Shown here in pieces: positions 26,055 to 34,754 of a stretch of DNA of 64,000 bases. The stretch is taken from contig JAISPG010000078.1 of NCBI GenBank assembly GCA_031275085.1, positions 1 through 64,000 on the forward strand, written 5' to 3'. Positions within the stretch are counted from its first letter, which is position 1. The number at the start of each line of letters is the position of its first letter. The stretch comes from Bacteroidales bacterium (lineage in GTDB: Bacteria; Bacteroidota; Bacteroidia; Bacteroidales; ML635J-15). A program made the position numbers and the translations under genes. The notes under the pieces were generated by a model, which was given only the letters and a program-made list of their open reading frames with translations, was not told the DNA's origin and searched no databases.

Positions 26055-28970
26055 ATGAAATTCATTTTAAAAATAACTATTGCATCTTTTTTATTTTTTA
26101 TTTCAACAATTTCTTTTTCCCAGTCATATTTTCAACAGGAAGTAAACAATACGATAAATGTTACACTTGATGATGTTCACAAAAATCTGACCGGTAACAT
26201 AAAAATCGAATATATCAACAATTCTCCATACCAGCTCGAATACATATACATTCATTTGTGGCCTAACGCATACAAAAACAAAGAGACCAAATTTGCCCAG
26301 CAACAATTACAGGTGTTACATTCAAAATCGATGCTTTTAAAAAAATACCGGAATGGCTATATCGACAGTCTGGATTTTCAGGTTAACGGCATTCAGGCTG
26401 AATTAAGCTATATTCAGGCAGATATTGGGATATTAGATCTTCCGTTCCCGTTAAATCCCGGTGATACGGTTTACATTTATACCGATTTTTTTGTAAAAAT
26501 ACCGACTATGATAGACAGGTTCGGATATGACGAAAATTTCTACAGTATAACTCAATGGTTCCCAAAACCTGCCGTTTTCGACAAAGATGGCTGGCATCCA
26601 ATATCTTATTTAAGTATCGGGGAATTTTATTCGGAATTCGGCAGCTACGATGTAAGTATTACATTAAGAGATGATTTTATTGTTGCGGCAACAGGTAACT
26701 TAAAAACAAACGAAGAAATTAACAGGCTCGATAAATATATCCGGAAATGTACGGATACAAAAAATAAAACAAATATTCCGCCATTTGGAAATCCAAAAAA
26801 AACTAAAACAATAAGATTTTACGAGGAAAATATTCACGATTTTGCATGGTTTGCCTCTCCCGATTTTATCGTAAATAAAGATACAATAAAACCAGGCAAT
26901 TCAGAACATAGTATTAATTGCTGGACATTCTACGACAGAAAATTTGATAATTTATGGAATAATTCAGTAGAATATGTAAAAAAAGCTATTCTTTTTTTCT
27001 CGGAAAATATAGGAGTTTATCCTTACAATAACTGTTCTGCAGTAAGTCATCCGAAAATATACGGAGGAGGAATGGAATATCCGGGAATAACAATAGTAAA
27101 TAATGATTCGGAAATCGATCTCGAACGCATAATTGCTCATGAAATCGCTCATAACTGGTTCTATGGGATACTGGCAAGTAATGAAAGAAAGGATGCATGG
27201 ATAGACGAAGGATTCACATCTTTTTACGAAAATAAATATTTTGATCATTTCTATCCTGAAATGACATTCGGTAAAATGGTACTTAAAAAAAATATGCGGT
27301 TATTTGGCTGGAATAAATTACCGCCAAGATTCGAAATGGAGCTTACCTGCAACTACCTGATGCATGAAAATATAGCACAAAAACCATCCCTTAATTCAGA
27401 AGAAATGTCTTCTTTAAACTATTTTTCGATGTCATATTATAAACCGGCCCTGGGAATATATACTCTGGAAGAATTCCTTGGAGAAGAAGATTTTAAGCAT
27501 CTGATCAAAGAATTTTATAATACATATCAGTTCAAACATATTTACCCGGAAACAATTGAAACTTTTTTTACAGATAATACAGAAAAAAATATAAACTGGT
27601 TCTTTAACGATATAATCAACTCTACAAAAAGAATTGATTATAAGATAAAAGGATTAAGGAATGACAGTATTTTAATTAAAAACAAAGGAAAAACAGAAGT
27701 TCCGCTATTTTTACATATAGGAGACTCTCTGATAATAAGTGACAGTTTTAAAGGAAGTAAAAAATTCCCTTTAAACGGGCAAACTGAGATTATCATTGAT
27801 AAAAATTTTAAAACTCTGGATTATAACAGAAGTAACAATTCTTACAGCAAAGGTTTTTTCAAAAAATCAAAACCTGTAAAAATAAGCATTGCAAATGTTA
27901 TCGACAATCCACTTATAACAGAATTTCCTGTATTTCCTGCAATGGGATATAATTATACCGACGGGTTTATGCTTGGAATAATGTTTTATTCTCCTCCTGT
28001 CCCAAAACGTAAATTCGATTATCAGCTTATTCCCATGTGGGCATTCGGAAGTGATAAAATTACAGGGGTAGGAAATATCTCTCTTTTTTTCCACCCTTTA
28101 AAAACTCCTATAAGAGAAATTGAAATATTTACTTCGGGCAGAAGATTTTCAATAAACACTTCAGATTCAGGAACATACTACAAAATAGCATCAGGTATCA
28201 GGATAAAACTTAAAACAGATCTGTCGGGACAATATATATCCGAATTTTTAATAAGGAATATCAATGCAACGGACTATATCGGCGGAGGACAAAAGAATTT
28301 TCAGCAATTAAATTATAAATATGCCAACCTAAGGAAATACAACCCATATTCTTATAGTTTCAATATTGAAAGAGGCAAAGGTTTTATTAAATCAAGCATA
28401 GAAGCAGAAGCTAAAATCAATTATAATTATAAAAACAAAGGTCTTAAAATAAGGCTATTTGCCGGAAAATTCCTGTATAATTCTTCCGGATACAATGGTA
28501 ATTATAATTTCCGCATGTCCGGAAATCTTGGAATACAGGATTATTTTTATGATCATTTATTTTTAGGAAGGAATGAAGATATCAGGATAAATCCCGGGAA
28601 TTTTCTTGCCCATCAGTTCATAAGAAATGAAGGAGGATTCGCAATGTACACCCCGTGGGGACAAACAAATAACTGGCTGGCTGCTATAAATTTCGACTCC
28701 AACAGCCCAATTAAAACTATTGATGTTTTTTTGAATATAGGTGTTTGTCCGGATGCAGATAAAATAAAGTGGTACTATGAATTCGGTATAAAAATAAGCC
28801 TGCTCAAGGATTTTATAAATATCTATTTCCCGGTTACTGCAACTAAAGATATATGGAATACCAGCAACGATATTTATACAAAAAATTATATTCAAAAAAT
28901 AAGATTTACTATATCTTTGGAGAAATTAAACTTATTGTATTACAGAGATAAACCATTTCTATTATTTTGA
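26055..28970 (+). CDS. M1-family metallopeptidase with probable C-terminal outer-membrane barrel
   Basis: 971 residues with a signal peptide (1-22). The gluzincin core is complete: GGGMEYPG substrate loop at 337-344, zinc site H362-E-x-x-H366, and third ligand Glu385 in DEGFTSFYENKY. This is an M1 (aminopeptidase N-like) enzyme. The last 350 or so residues (from about 625) have alternating aromatic and polar strands such as YTDGFMLGIMFYSP and end in aromatic residues. That suggests a beta barrel of surface-antigen type, which would anchor the peptidase in the outer membrane. The gene is in a run with the TlpA-like gene (9 bp upstream) and lpxH (4-bp overlap). Confidence 0.85.
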   Translation: MKFILKITIASFLFFISTISFSQSYFQQEVNNTINVTLDDVHKNLTGNIKIEYINNSPYQLEYIYIHLWPNAYKNKETKFAQQQLQVLHSKSMLLKKYRNGYIDSLDFQVNGIQAELSYIQADIGILDLPFPLNPGDTVYIYTDFFVKIPTMIDRFGYDENFYSITQWFPKPAVFDKDGWHPISYLSIGEFYSEFGSYDVSITLRDDFIVAATGNLKTNEEINRLDKYIRKCTDTKNKTNIPPFGNPKKTKTIRFYEENIHDFAWFASPDFIVNKDTIKPGNSEHSINCWTFYDRKFDNLWNNSVEYVKKAILFFSENIGVYPYNNCSAVSHPKIYGGGMEYPGITIVNNDSEIDLERIIAHEIAHNWFYGILASNERKDAWIDEGFTSFYENKYFDHFYPEMTFGKMVLKKNMRLFGWNKLPPRFEMELTCNYLMHENIAQKPSLNSEEMSSLNYFSMSYYKPALGIYTLEEFLGEEDFKHLIKEFYNTYQFKHIYPETIETFFTDNTEKNINWFFNDIINSTKRIDYKIKGLRNDSILIKNKGKTEVPLFLHIGDSLIISDSFKGSKKFPLNGQTEIIIDKNFKTLDYNRSNNSYSKGFFKKSKPVKISIANVIDNPLITEFPVFPAMGYNYTDGFMLGIMFYSPPVPKRKFDYQLIPMWAFGSDKITGVGNISLFFHPLKTPIREIEIFTSGRRFSINTSDSGTYYKIASGIRIKLKTDLSGQYISEFLIRNINATDYIGGGQKNFQQLNYKYANLRKYNPYSYSFNIERGKGFIKSSIEAEAKINYNYKNKGLKIRLFAGKFLYNSSGYNGNYNFRMSGNLGIQDYFYDHLFLGRNEDIRINPGNFLAHQFIRNEGGFAMYTPWGQTNNWLAAINFDSNSPIKTIDVFLNIGVCPDADKIKWYYEFGIKISLLKDFINIYFPVTATKDIWNTSNDIYTKNYIQKIRFTISLEKLNLLYYRDKPFLLF

Positions 28971-29731
28971 CGGAAAATAAAAAAATATACTTTGTATCTG
29001 ATGCACATTTGGGAATTGACAGTGAATATTCTTCCGATACAAGAGAAGAACTACTTATCAACTGGCTTGATGAAATAAAAAATGATGCTATTGAAATAAA
29101 TTTACTCGGCGACATTTTTGACTTCTGGTTTGAATACAAATATGTAGTACCAAAAGGATTTAACTCTTTCTTTGCCAAACTGAAAGAATTAAGTAATAGC
29201 GGAATTACAATAAACTATTTTACAGGTAATCATGATATGTGGACATTTGGTTATATTTCCAAAGTAACCGGAGCTAATCTGATTAAAGGAACCATTATAC
29301 AAAACGTAAATAATAAAGTTTTATTTATGGGGCATGGTGACGGATTAGGCCCCTATGATAAAAAATATAATTTTCTTAAAATATTCTTTAAATCACGTTT
29401 TGCTCAATTTTTATTTAAACAGGTGCCTTCTTCCCTTTCATTTAAGATTGCCCGTTCCTGGTCAGAATCAAGCCGTAATAAACATGATTATACAAAAAGC
29501 ATCGACTATTCTGATGAAATGCTGGTAAAATATGCAAATACTATTCTTGAAAAAGAACACATCGATTTCTTCATTTTCGGGCACCGTCATATCCCGTTTC
29601 AGGTAAATATAGGTGAAAATACTGTTTTTACAAATATTGGCGACTGGCTTATAAATTTCACCTATGCTGTTTTTGACGGTAATGAAATGAAACTTCTTGA
29701 TTACAAAGGAAATCCTGTATCAAAAAAATAA
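28967..29731 (+). CDS. lpxH: UDP-2,3-diacylglucosamine diphosphatase (LpxH-like)
   Basis: 254 residues of the calcineurin-like phosphoesterase fold with every metal motif: SDAHLG (Asp and His at about 9-11), LLGDIFDFWFE, FTGNHDMW, MGHGDGLGP and FGHRHIP. LpxH makes lipid X (2,3-diacylglucosamine-1-phosphate) in lipid A synthesis at the inner membrane. The start is a TTG at 28967 that overlaps the TGA of the peptidase gene as TTGA, so translation is coupled. No other start is available. It is the last ordinary gene before the CRISPR locus. Confidence 0.9.
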   Translation: MTENKKIYFVSDAHLGIDSEYSSDTREELLINWLDEIKNDAIEINLLGDIFDFWFEYKYVVPKGFNSFFAKLKELSNSGITINYFTGNHDMWTFGYISKVTGANLIKGTIIQNVNNKVLFMGHGDGLGPYDKKYNFLKIFFKSRFAQFLFKQVPSSLSFKIARSWSESSRNKHDYTKSIDYSDEMLVKYANTILEKEHIDFFIFGHRHIPFQVNIGENTVFTNIGDWLINFTYAVFDGNEMKLLDYKGNPVSKK

Positions 29732-29766
29732 TTCACACTAAAAAATATAAAAAAATAGTTAAAATT

Positions 29767-29795
29767 ACAGAAAATAAATCATAAATAGTTTCTGT
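29767..29795. terminator. Possible weak hairpin between lpxH and the CRISPR trailer end
   Basis: ACAGAAA (29767-29773) pairs with TTTCTGT (29789-29795), with T-rich sequence beyond it on the minus strand. It is the only structure in the 137 bp between lpxH and the array, and could end either transcript. The stem is weak. Confidence 0.3.
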
Positions 29796-29868
29796 TTAAA
29801 AATCCTTATTTAACCCCCAACCTTTTCCATTTTATATAATATAAATTAGCCTGACAGGGTTAATCAAA

Positions 29869-31107
29869 GTCACAATTCCGCTAACGCAGAAAGGAAGTAG
29901 AACGTTTCTCAGAATTTCATAGAGATTTGAGGTATGCTGTCTCAATTCCGCTAATGCAGAAAGGAAGTAGAACGATGCAACTTTTAGTCAGATTAATGAG
30001 ATCAAAATGTCTCAATTCCGCTAATGCAGAAAGGAAGTAGAACAGATTGCAGACGTCAAATAATAACAAGTTGGAACCCGTCTCAATTCCGCTAATGCAG
30101 AAAGGAAGTAGAACAGGATGTTACGAGAAGGATATTTTACCGCAGAATTATGTCTCAATTCCGCTACTGCAGAAAGGAAGTAGAACAAAACTTTTGAAAT
30201 CATCGCCGAGGACGAAGCAAGCGCAAGTCTCAATTCCGCTACTGCAGAAAGGAAGTAGAACATAGAAAAGAACTTAGAATCCTTAGGATTTTCTTGTCTC
30301 AATTCCGCTACTGCAGAAAGGAAGTAGAACAATTTTATGCTTATAGACGAAGAAAATTTAAAAGAGGTCTCAATTCCGCTAATGCAGAAAGGAAGTAGAA
30401 CAAGGGTTACTAAATTTTGTAACCCTTTTTTTTGTTTTGTCTCAATTCCGCTAATGCAGAAAGGAAGTAGAACGAAGAAAAATGTAAAAAGAAGCAATCA
30501 GGTCGAAAATGTCTCAATTCCGCTAATGCAGAAAGGAAGTAGAACTTACAGACATTTATGTATAATCGTAGTAACAATGATGGGTCTCAATTCCGCTAAT
30601 GCAGAAAGGAAGTAGAACGGGATACGAGAGAAATCGTAGGAGCAATCGATATCGATGTCTCAATTCCGCTACTGCAGAAAGGAAGTAGAACCATGATGGA
30701 AGAAATACATGGTTAATGAATTATGGGATTGTCTCAATTCCGCTACTGCAGAAAGGAAGTAGAACCGGCTCATTCTTCCGAGTTCAAATTGGAATGGACG
30801 TCTCAATTCCGCTACTGCAGAAAGGAAGTAGAACAACAAAAAGATATGATAAAGGTAATGACAATTCGTCTCAATTCCGCTACTGCAGAAAGGAAGTAGA
30901 ACAAAACTTTATTGGGATATAAAATATATCTCAGTCTCAATTCCGCTACTGCAGAAAGGAAGTAGAACGCGGGAAATTTTGTTTTTATTAGAAAACTTGC
31001 TTGTCTCAATTCCGCTACTGCAGAAAGGAAGTAGAACTATATTGCTAGAAATAAATCGATTCTATCCGCTAAGTCTCAATTCCGCTACTGCAGAAAGGAA
31101 GTAGAAC
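29869..31107 (-). CRISPR. Type III-B CRISPR array, 18 repeats and 17 spacers
   Basis: 35-bp repeats start at 29869, 29939, 30009, 30080, 30152, 30227, 30296, 30367, 30439, 30511, 30584, 30657, 30731, 30800, 30868, 30934, 31003 and 31073. Spacers are 31-40 bp. The minus strand is the crRNA strand. Read that way the repeat begins GTTCTACTTCC and ends ATTGAGAC, which fits the conserved ATTGMRAC 3' end that becomes the crRNA 5' handle. The degenerate repeat (29869, two mismatches) is then at the trailer end and the leader is next to cmr6, in the same direction as the cas genes. One repeat position has two variants, plus-strand CTAATGC (repeats 2-4, 8-11) and CTACTGC (5-7, 12-18). Spacer 8 is a terminator-like hairpin. 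Confidence 0.97.
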
Positions 31108-31321
31108 AATCTGGTTTATATCCCTTTACAAACTAAACTGTTCCACTGTAAAATTCCAACATACTCTGTTCCACTCAATAAGTTCTACTTCCCAAAATCT
31201 TCGCAAATGTATTTTGTTTTTATTTATTCAGTACGTCAATGAGCGTATAATAAATCAGCTGCTTAAAACAACAGTTTATATAATTATTATATGCTTGTTG
31301 TCTCAGACTGATATTCATTTT
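31108..31321 (-). promoter_or_regulatory. CRISPR leader with candidate array promoter
   Basis: This is the AT-rich region between cmr6 and the leader-proximal repeat. A minus-strand -7 box TACATTTG lies at 31204-31211, about 97 bp before the first repeat transcribed. Downstream of it, in the transcribed direction, are a partial copy of a repeat end (GGAAGTAGAAC, minus strand at 31182-31192) and two direct copies of AGTGGAACAG (minus strand at 31166-31175 and 31138-31147). The remainder up to cmr6 shows no gene. Confidence 0.55.
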
Positions 31322-32386
31322 CTAACCCGAAAACTGTCCGTAGCCTACGTTGGTTTTTGCTCCGATGCCTAAATCAAGAAGGATTTGACGGAAAAGGGCT
31401 AATTTCTTTTCGGCTGAAATAACTTTAGCTTTTTCAAAAATCAAAATATCAAAATTTTCTTCTTCGGAGAGTTTTTTCTTCAAATTTTCAAAACCATTTT
31501 TTGTATATGCCTTATCTTCAAAAAGAATAGTCTCATTAAGTTTAAATAAAAATTGAAAAACAACTTCTGGCAGAACTTTAAAAAATTGAATCGGATTCGG
31601 ATCTTTTAACGGGTGTTTGTGGGGCGTGATAAAGTCTGTTCCTATTAATCCGTTTTTTGAAGCTTTTATAATCATTACATCTAAAAACAAATCACGTTGA
31701 GGAGAATCCAAAACTTTTCCATTTTCATCTGTTCCTGTAAAAATGGCATATTCTAAAGTTTTTATTTCACTTTCTGAAATATCTATAGAAATATCTGCAT
31801 TATTTTCGTCTTTCAAATTATTCAGCAGCTTTTTTATGTAACTGAATCTATTGTTTCTATAGTCCTGGACGTTTTTTTCTTGTTCTTTTTCTTTTTTCAC
31901 TTTCAGAGAAAAAGGAAAAGCGCTACGTAATAATCCTTTAATCGAAGACCCTGGAATATAAGGTAATCCGGTGGTATAATCAAACTGAAAACCAAGCTTT
32001 ATCTCCCCGATTAATCCTGTTGCATGATTTAATCCAACGCCGGTAATCAAACCGGGATAAGTAGTTTTCAGCTCGAAACTTATCAGATTGTTTATTTGAT
32101 TTTTATCGTGACAAAAAGACGAAGAATTGTTAATTATCTCTTGATTTTTTTCTGAAAAAAATAGTGCAACTTCATCAGCTTTTTTATTATTCAAAAAATC
32201 AACCTTATTCTTATTTTTATCTTCTATGTTTTCCAAACCGGCATAATAATTTTTATAAAACAACCAACCAAGGTTTGGATGTTCTTCATTTTTCTTAATG
32301 ACAGCATTTTTTCTTTCACCGGAACTTTCCAACCCGAACTTTTTTCCCAAGGAATCGAAATCCTTAAATGTTTGTTGTTTTCCCAT
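31322..32386 (-). CDS. cmr6: Type III-B CRISPR RAMP protein Cmr6
   Basis: 354 residues. The Cas7-type RAMP signature is visible as GEIKLGFQFDYTTGLPYIPGSSIKGLLRSAFP split across residues about 127-158. The C-terminal Gly-rich loop reads GIGAKTNVGYGQFSG. Cmr6 caps the Cmr complex near the 3' end of the crRNA. It starts 2 bp after cmr5 and is the last cas gene before the leader. Length is normal for the family with a Lys-rich insertion around residues 160-175. Confidence 0.92.
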   Translation of the reverse strand: MGKQQTFKDFDSLGKKFGLESSGERKNAVIKKNEEHPNLGWLFYKNYYAGLENIEDKNKNKVDFLNNKKADEVALFFSEKNQEIINNSSSFCHDKNQINNLISFELKTTYPGLITGVGLNHATGLIGEIKLGFQFDYTTGLPYIPGSSIKGLLRSAFPFSLKVKKEKEQEKNVQDYRNNRFSYIKKLLNNLKDENNADISIDISESEIKTLEYAIFTGTDENGKVLDSPQRDLFLDVMIIKASKNGLIGTDFITPHKHPLKDPNPIQFFKVLPEVVFQFLFKLNETILFEDKAYTKNGFENLKKKLSEEENFDILIFEKAKVISAEKKLALFRQILLDLGIGAKTNVGYGQFSG

Positions 32387-32388
32387 AG

Positions 32389-32772
32389 TTAATCGTTTTT
32401 TTCTTTCTTGAACATACGTAAAGCCAACTTTAAAGATGTAGCCGCTTCAGTTACGTCTTGCACCAACTTGTTGTCATTAGGATTCTTTAAAATATATTCG
32501 GCAATAGAAGTTTCTATTTTTTTTGAACCCGAATATTCTCTTTTATTATTAATAATGTATGTTACCGCTTTGATTACCTTATATCTATCAGTTGCTTCAC
32601 TCTCTGTATTTTCAAAAAATATCATAGCAGGCAGTAAACCTGATTGAATAATTGCGGCTCCTAATGAAGAAATATGTCCGTTAAATTCACTTTTGTATTT
32701 ATTATCCTTGACAATTTCTGTTTTATCAAGCGCTTCAACAGCCCATTGAATCATTTGAGTATTTAATTTCAT
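32389..32772 (-). CDS. cmr5: Type III-B CRISPR small subunit Cmr5
   Basis: 127 residues and all-helical, with the Cmr5 pattern AVEALDKTEIV near the N-terminus and GHISSLGAAIIQSGLLPAMIFF (split here: GHISSLGAAIIQSG then LLPAMIFF) in the middle. Cmr5 subunits form the minor filament of the complex that holds the target RNA. It lies in the conserved place between cmr4 and cmr6, with gaps of 8 and 2 bp. Confidence 0.9.
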   Translation of the reverse strand: MKLNTQMIQWAVEALDKTEIVKDNKYKSEFNGHISSLGAAIIQSGLLPAMIFFENTESEATDRYKVIKAVTYIINNKREYSGSKKIETSIAEYILKNPNDNKLVQDVTEAATSLKLALRMFKKEKND

Positions 32773-32780
32773 TTTTGTTT

Positions 32781-33629
32781 TTATTTTAGGGTTGATAATT
32801 CCGTGAATTTACAAAAACCGTATCCAATACTTGCATTTGCGCCTAACTGAAAAGTATCTCCGGATAAACTCTTATAAAAACCTTCTGCGTATTGTGTATT
32901 AATTCCTCCGTCCATAAGCATAAAGTATAAGCGTGTGTAGCGGGGCAATATCTGTTCGTACCACAAATTGGAGCTTACTCCATCATTCAAATTGTTACGA
33001 GCCATTACCGGCAAATGATTATCATCGCAAATAGTCCTAAATGCAGCGTGAGAGAGCACAACAAGGTTTTTGCCAAACAGTTTTTCAAGAACAGTATCTA
33101 ATGTGATATTTTTATATTCAGCCTTAATATCCAATTCTTCTACACATGTATCTGATAAATTTTGATCAAAGACAATTGCTTTTTTCTTTTCTGTTTCAAA
33201 TAATGATTTAATGTTGGGGTTATTTAATAAATCTGATAATTTTTGAACAATACTATCTTTATTTTCGCAATTAAACAGATTCAATTTATAGACCAGTTCC
33301 TTTATAACTTCCACAGAAGTAGACATCATATACGGAACTTTATCGCTTCTTACGGGTATAGATAAAATATTTGCTTCAAAGAAGCGAGCTTTTCCGGGCT
33401 TTGTCAAGTTTGAATCGTCTTTAGGATCGCTTCCGAAAACATCTTCTATTAAATTTTTATTGGTAAAAAATTCTCTTATTCCGCCTTTTATTCCCGAAGA
33501 ATTTATTCCGGGCAGATTGGTAACCGGATCACGTTGGATTAAATTATCAATTACTCCATAATTAACTTCTCCACTACCTACATGCATATTGCTGAGGGTA
33601 TTTATTACATACATTTTTGTTGTACTCAT
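32781..33629 (-). CDS. cmr4: Type III-B CRISPR backbone RAMP protein Cmr4
   Basis: 282 residues of the Cas7 fold. The N-terminal motif runs NMHVGSGEVNYGVIDNLIQR, then LPGINSSGIKGGIREFF. Asp28 in VIDNL stands where Cmr4 proteins carry the catalytic aspartate that cuts target RNA at 6-nt steps, so target cleavage is probably intact. The C-terminal loop is LGANASIGYGFCKF. Several copies form the backbone of the complex along the crRNA. It follows cmr3 by 12 bp. Confidence 0.95.
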   Translation of the reverse strand: MSTTKMYVINTLSNMHVGSGEVNYGVIDNLIQRDPVTNLPGINSSGIKGGIREFFTNKNLIEDVFGSDPKDDSNLTKPGKARFFEANILSIPVRSDKVPYMMSTSVEVIKELVYKLNLFNCENKDSIVQKLSDLLNNPNIKSLFETEKKKAIVFDQNLSDTCVEELDIKAEYKNITLDTVLEKLFGKNLVVLSHAAFRTICDDNHLPVMARNNLNDGVSSNLWYEQILPRYTRLYFMLMDGGINTQYAEGFYKSLSGDTFQLGANASIGYGFCKFTELSTLK

Positions 33630-33641
33630 GATATTATGTTT

Positions 33642-34754
33642 TTAAATAAATATATTATAACCTATTGTCTGTAAATAATTTTTATTTAATAAATCTTCTA
33701 TTTTTTTTCGGTTATTTGGTTCAAAATATAATACAGAACCTCTTTGCAGAAAATGATATTTTATTTTGCTTTTCTTTGGTTTTATGTGATAATTTTCTTT
33801 TTCAGTCGTAGTCTCAATATTCCTGAATGGAACGGAAGCACTCCAATGAAACAGGCACAAATTGTTTAATTTCTCTAAGCTTTCAACAAAACAATCGCTT
33901 ATCAGCACTATTTTATTATCTCTTTTATTATCTCTTTCTTTTAATGGAATGTTTTGTTCATGTAATTTTTGAACATCTGTATTCTCATTTACCGGAATAA
34001 CTTTCATGTCGAATACGGAGCGTTGCCCTCCGATAAAGACTTTGTCAGATTGTAACTCTTCGTCTAATTCGGCAAAAAATGCGTAAACAAAGCCTTTGTT
34101 AAAAAAGAGATATTCTTGTTTGTAAAAACTCTTTTCATTATTATTCTCTCCTTCTTTAGGTTTTGTAATGCCTATTTTTCTTTTATCAAGCCAGATGTCG
34201 CTTTCATTTACAATATTACCTGACTGTGATTGCCATTTAGCATAATTATTATATGTTTTGTGATCGAAAACATTATTGTCATCAATAATTTTTGCTGTAT
34301 TTTTATTTTCGCTTTTTATATTTCTGTTCAAATATAAATTGTCTATTTCAACAAAATTAATTTCTTCTTCATAACCATAATCCAATGGAACGGGATTGTA
34401 AAAGTCGTATCCCATTGATTTATTTACATTCTCTTTGGCAATACATACCGAAGATATTTTTTTTATCTTCTTAAAATCAACAACACTTTCTTTGTGTGTC
34501 ATATTGAAACTCATAGTACCCACCAAATCATTAATGGCAGATATTTCCGCAGGTGTTTTTTTAACCCCTGTAACAGTGAGTAAATTATTCTGTTTCAATA
34601 ATTGATAACGCAACATTCCTAAAACAGCTGATTGTTGCGGAAATAAATTGGATTTTGCCAAATAATCAGATTCGTCTCCTTCGCCGTGTGTTCGTTCTCC
34701 TCCGAAAAAAAACCAATCCAATGGTTTTAATATTATTAAATAATTTTTACTCAT
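33642..34754 (-). CDS. cmr3: Type III-B CRISPR protein Cmr3
   Basis: 370 residues. The start, LKPLDWFFFGGERTHGEG then FPQQSAVLGMLRYQLL, is the typical Cmr3 (Cas5-like) N-terminus. Cmr3 holds the 5' handle of the crRNA against Cas10. The gene overlaps the end of cmr2 by 8 bp, so the two are translationally coupled, as expected for subunits that bind each other. Confidence 0.93.
   Translation of the reverse strand: MSKNYLIILKPLDWFFFGGERTHGEGDESDYLAKSNLFPQQSAVLGMLRYQLLKQNNLLTVTGVKKTPAEISAINDLVGTMSFNMTHKESVVDFKKIKKISSVCIAKENVNKSMGYDFYNPVPLDYGYEEEINFVEIDNLYLNRNIKSENKNTAKIIDDNNVFDHKTYNNYAKWQSQSGNIVNESDIWLDKRKIGITKPKEGENNNEKSFYKQEYLFFNKGFVYAFFAELDEELQSDKVFIGGQRSVFDMKVIPVNENTDVQKLHEQNIPLKERDNKRDNKIVLISDCFVESLEKLNNLCLFHWSASVPFRNIETTTEKENYHIKPKKSKIKYHFLQRGSVLYFEPNNRKKIEDLLNKNYLQTIGYNIFI

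Noticed and set aside
30402-30438. Spacer 8 as a terminator that would stop array transcription
   Set aside because: The T run follows the hairpin only on the plus strand. The array is read on the minus strand, where the hairpin is followed by repeat sequence.
30021-31009. Several open frames on both strands inside the CRISPR array
   Set aside because: They consist of the repeat translated over and over (for example VSIPLLQKGSRT) and are artefacts of the 35-bp repeats.
29869-31107. Plus-strand orientation of the array
   Set aside because: The minus-strand repeat ends in ATTGAGAC, the degenerate repeat is on the left, and the leader and cas genes are on the right, all of which support minus-strand transcription.
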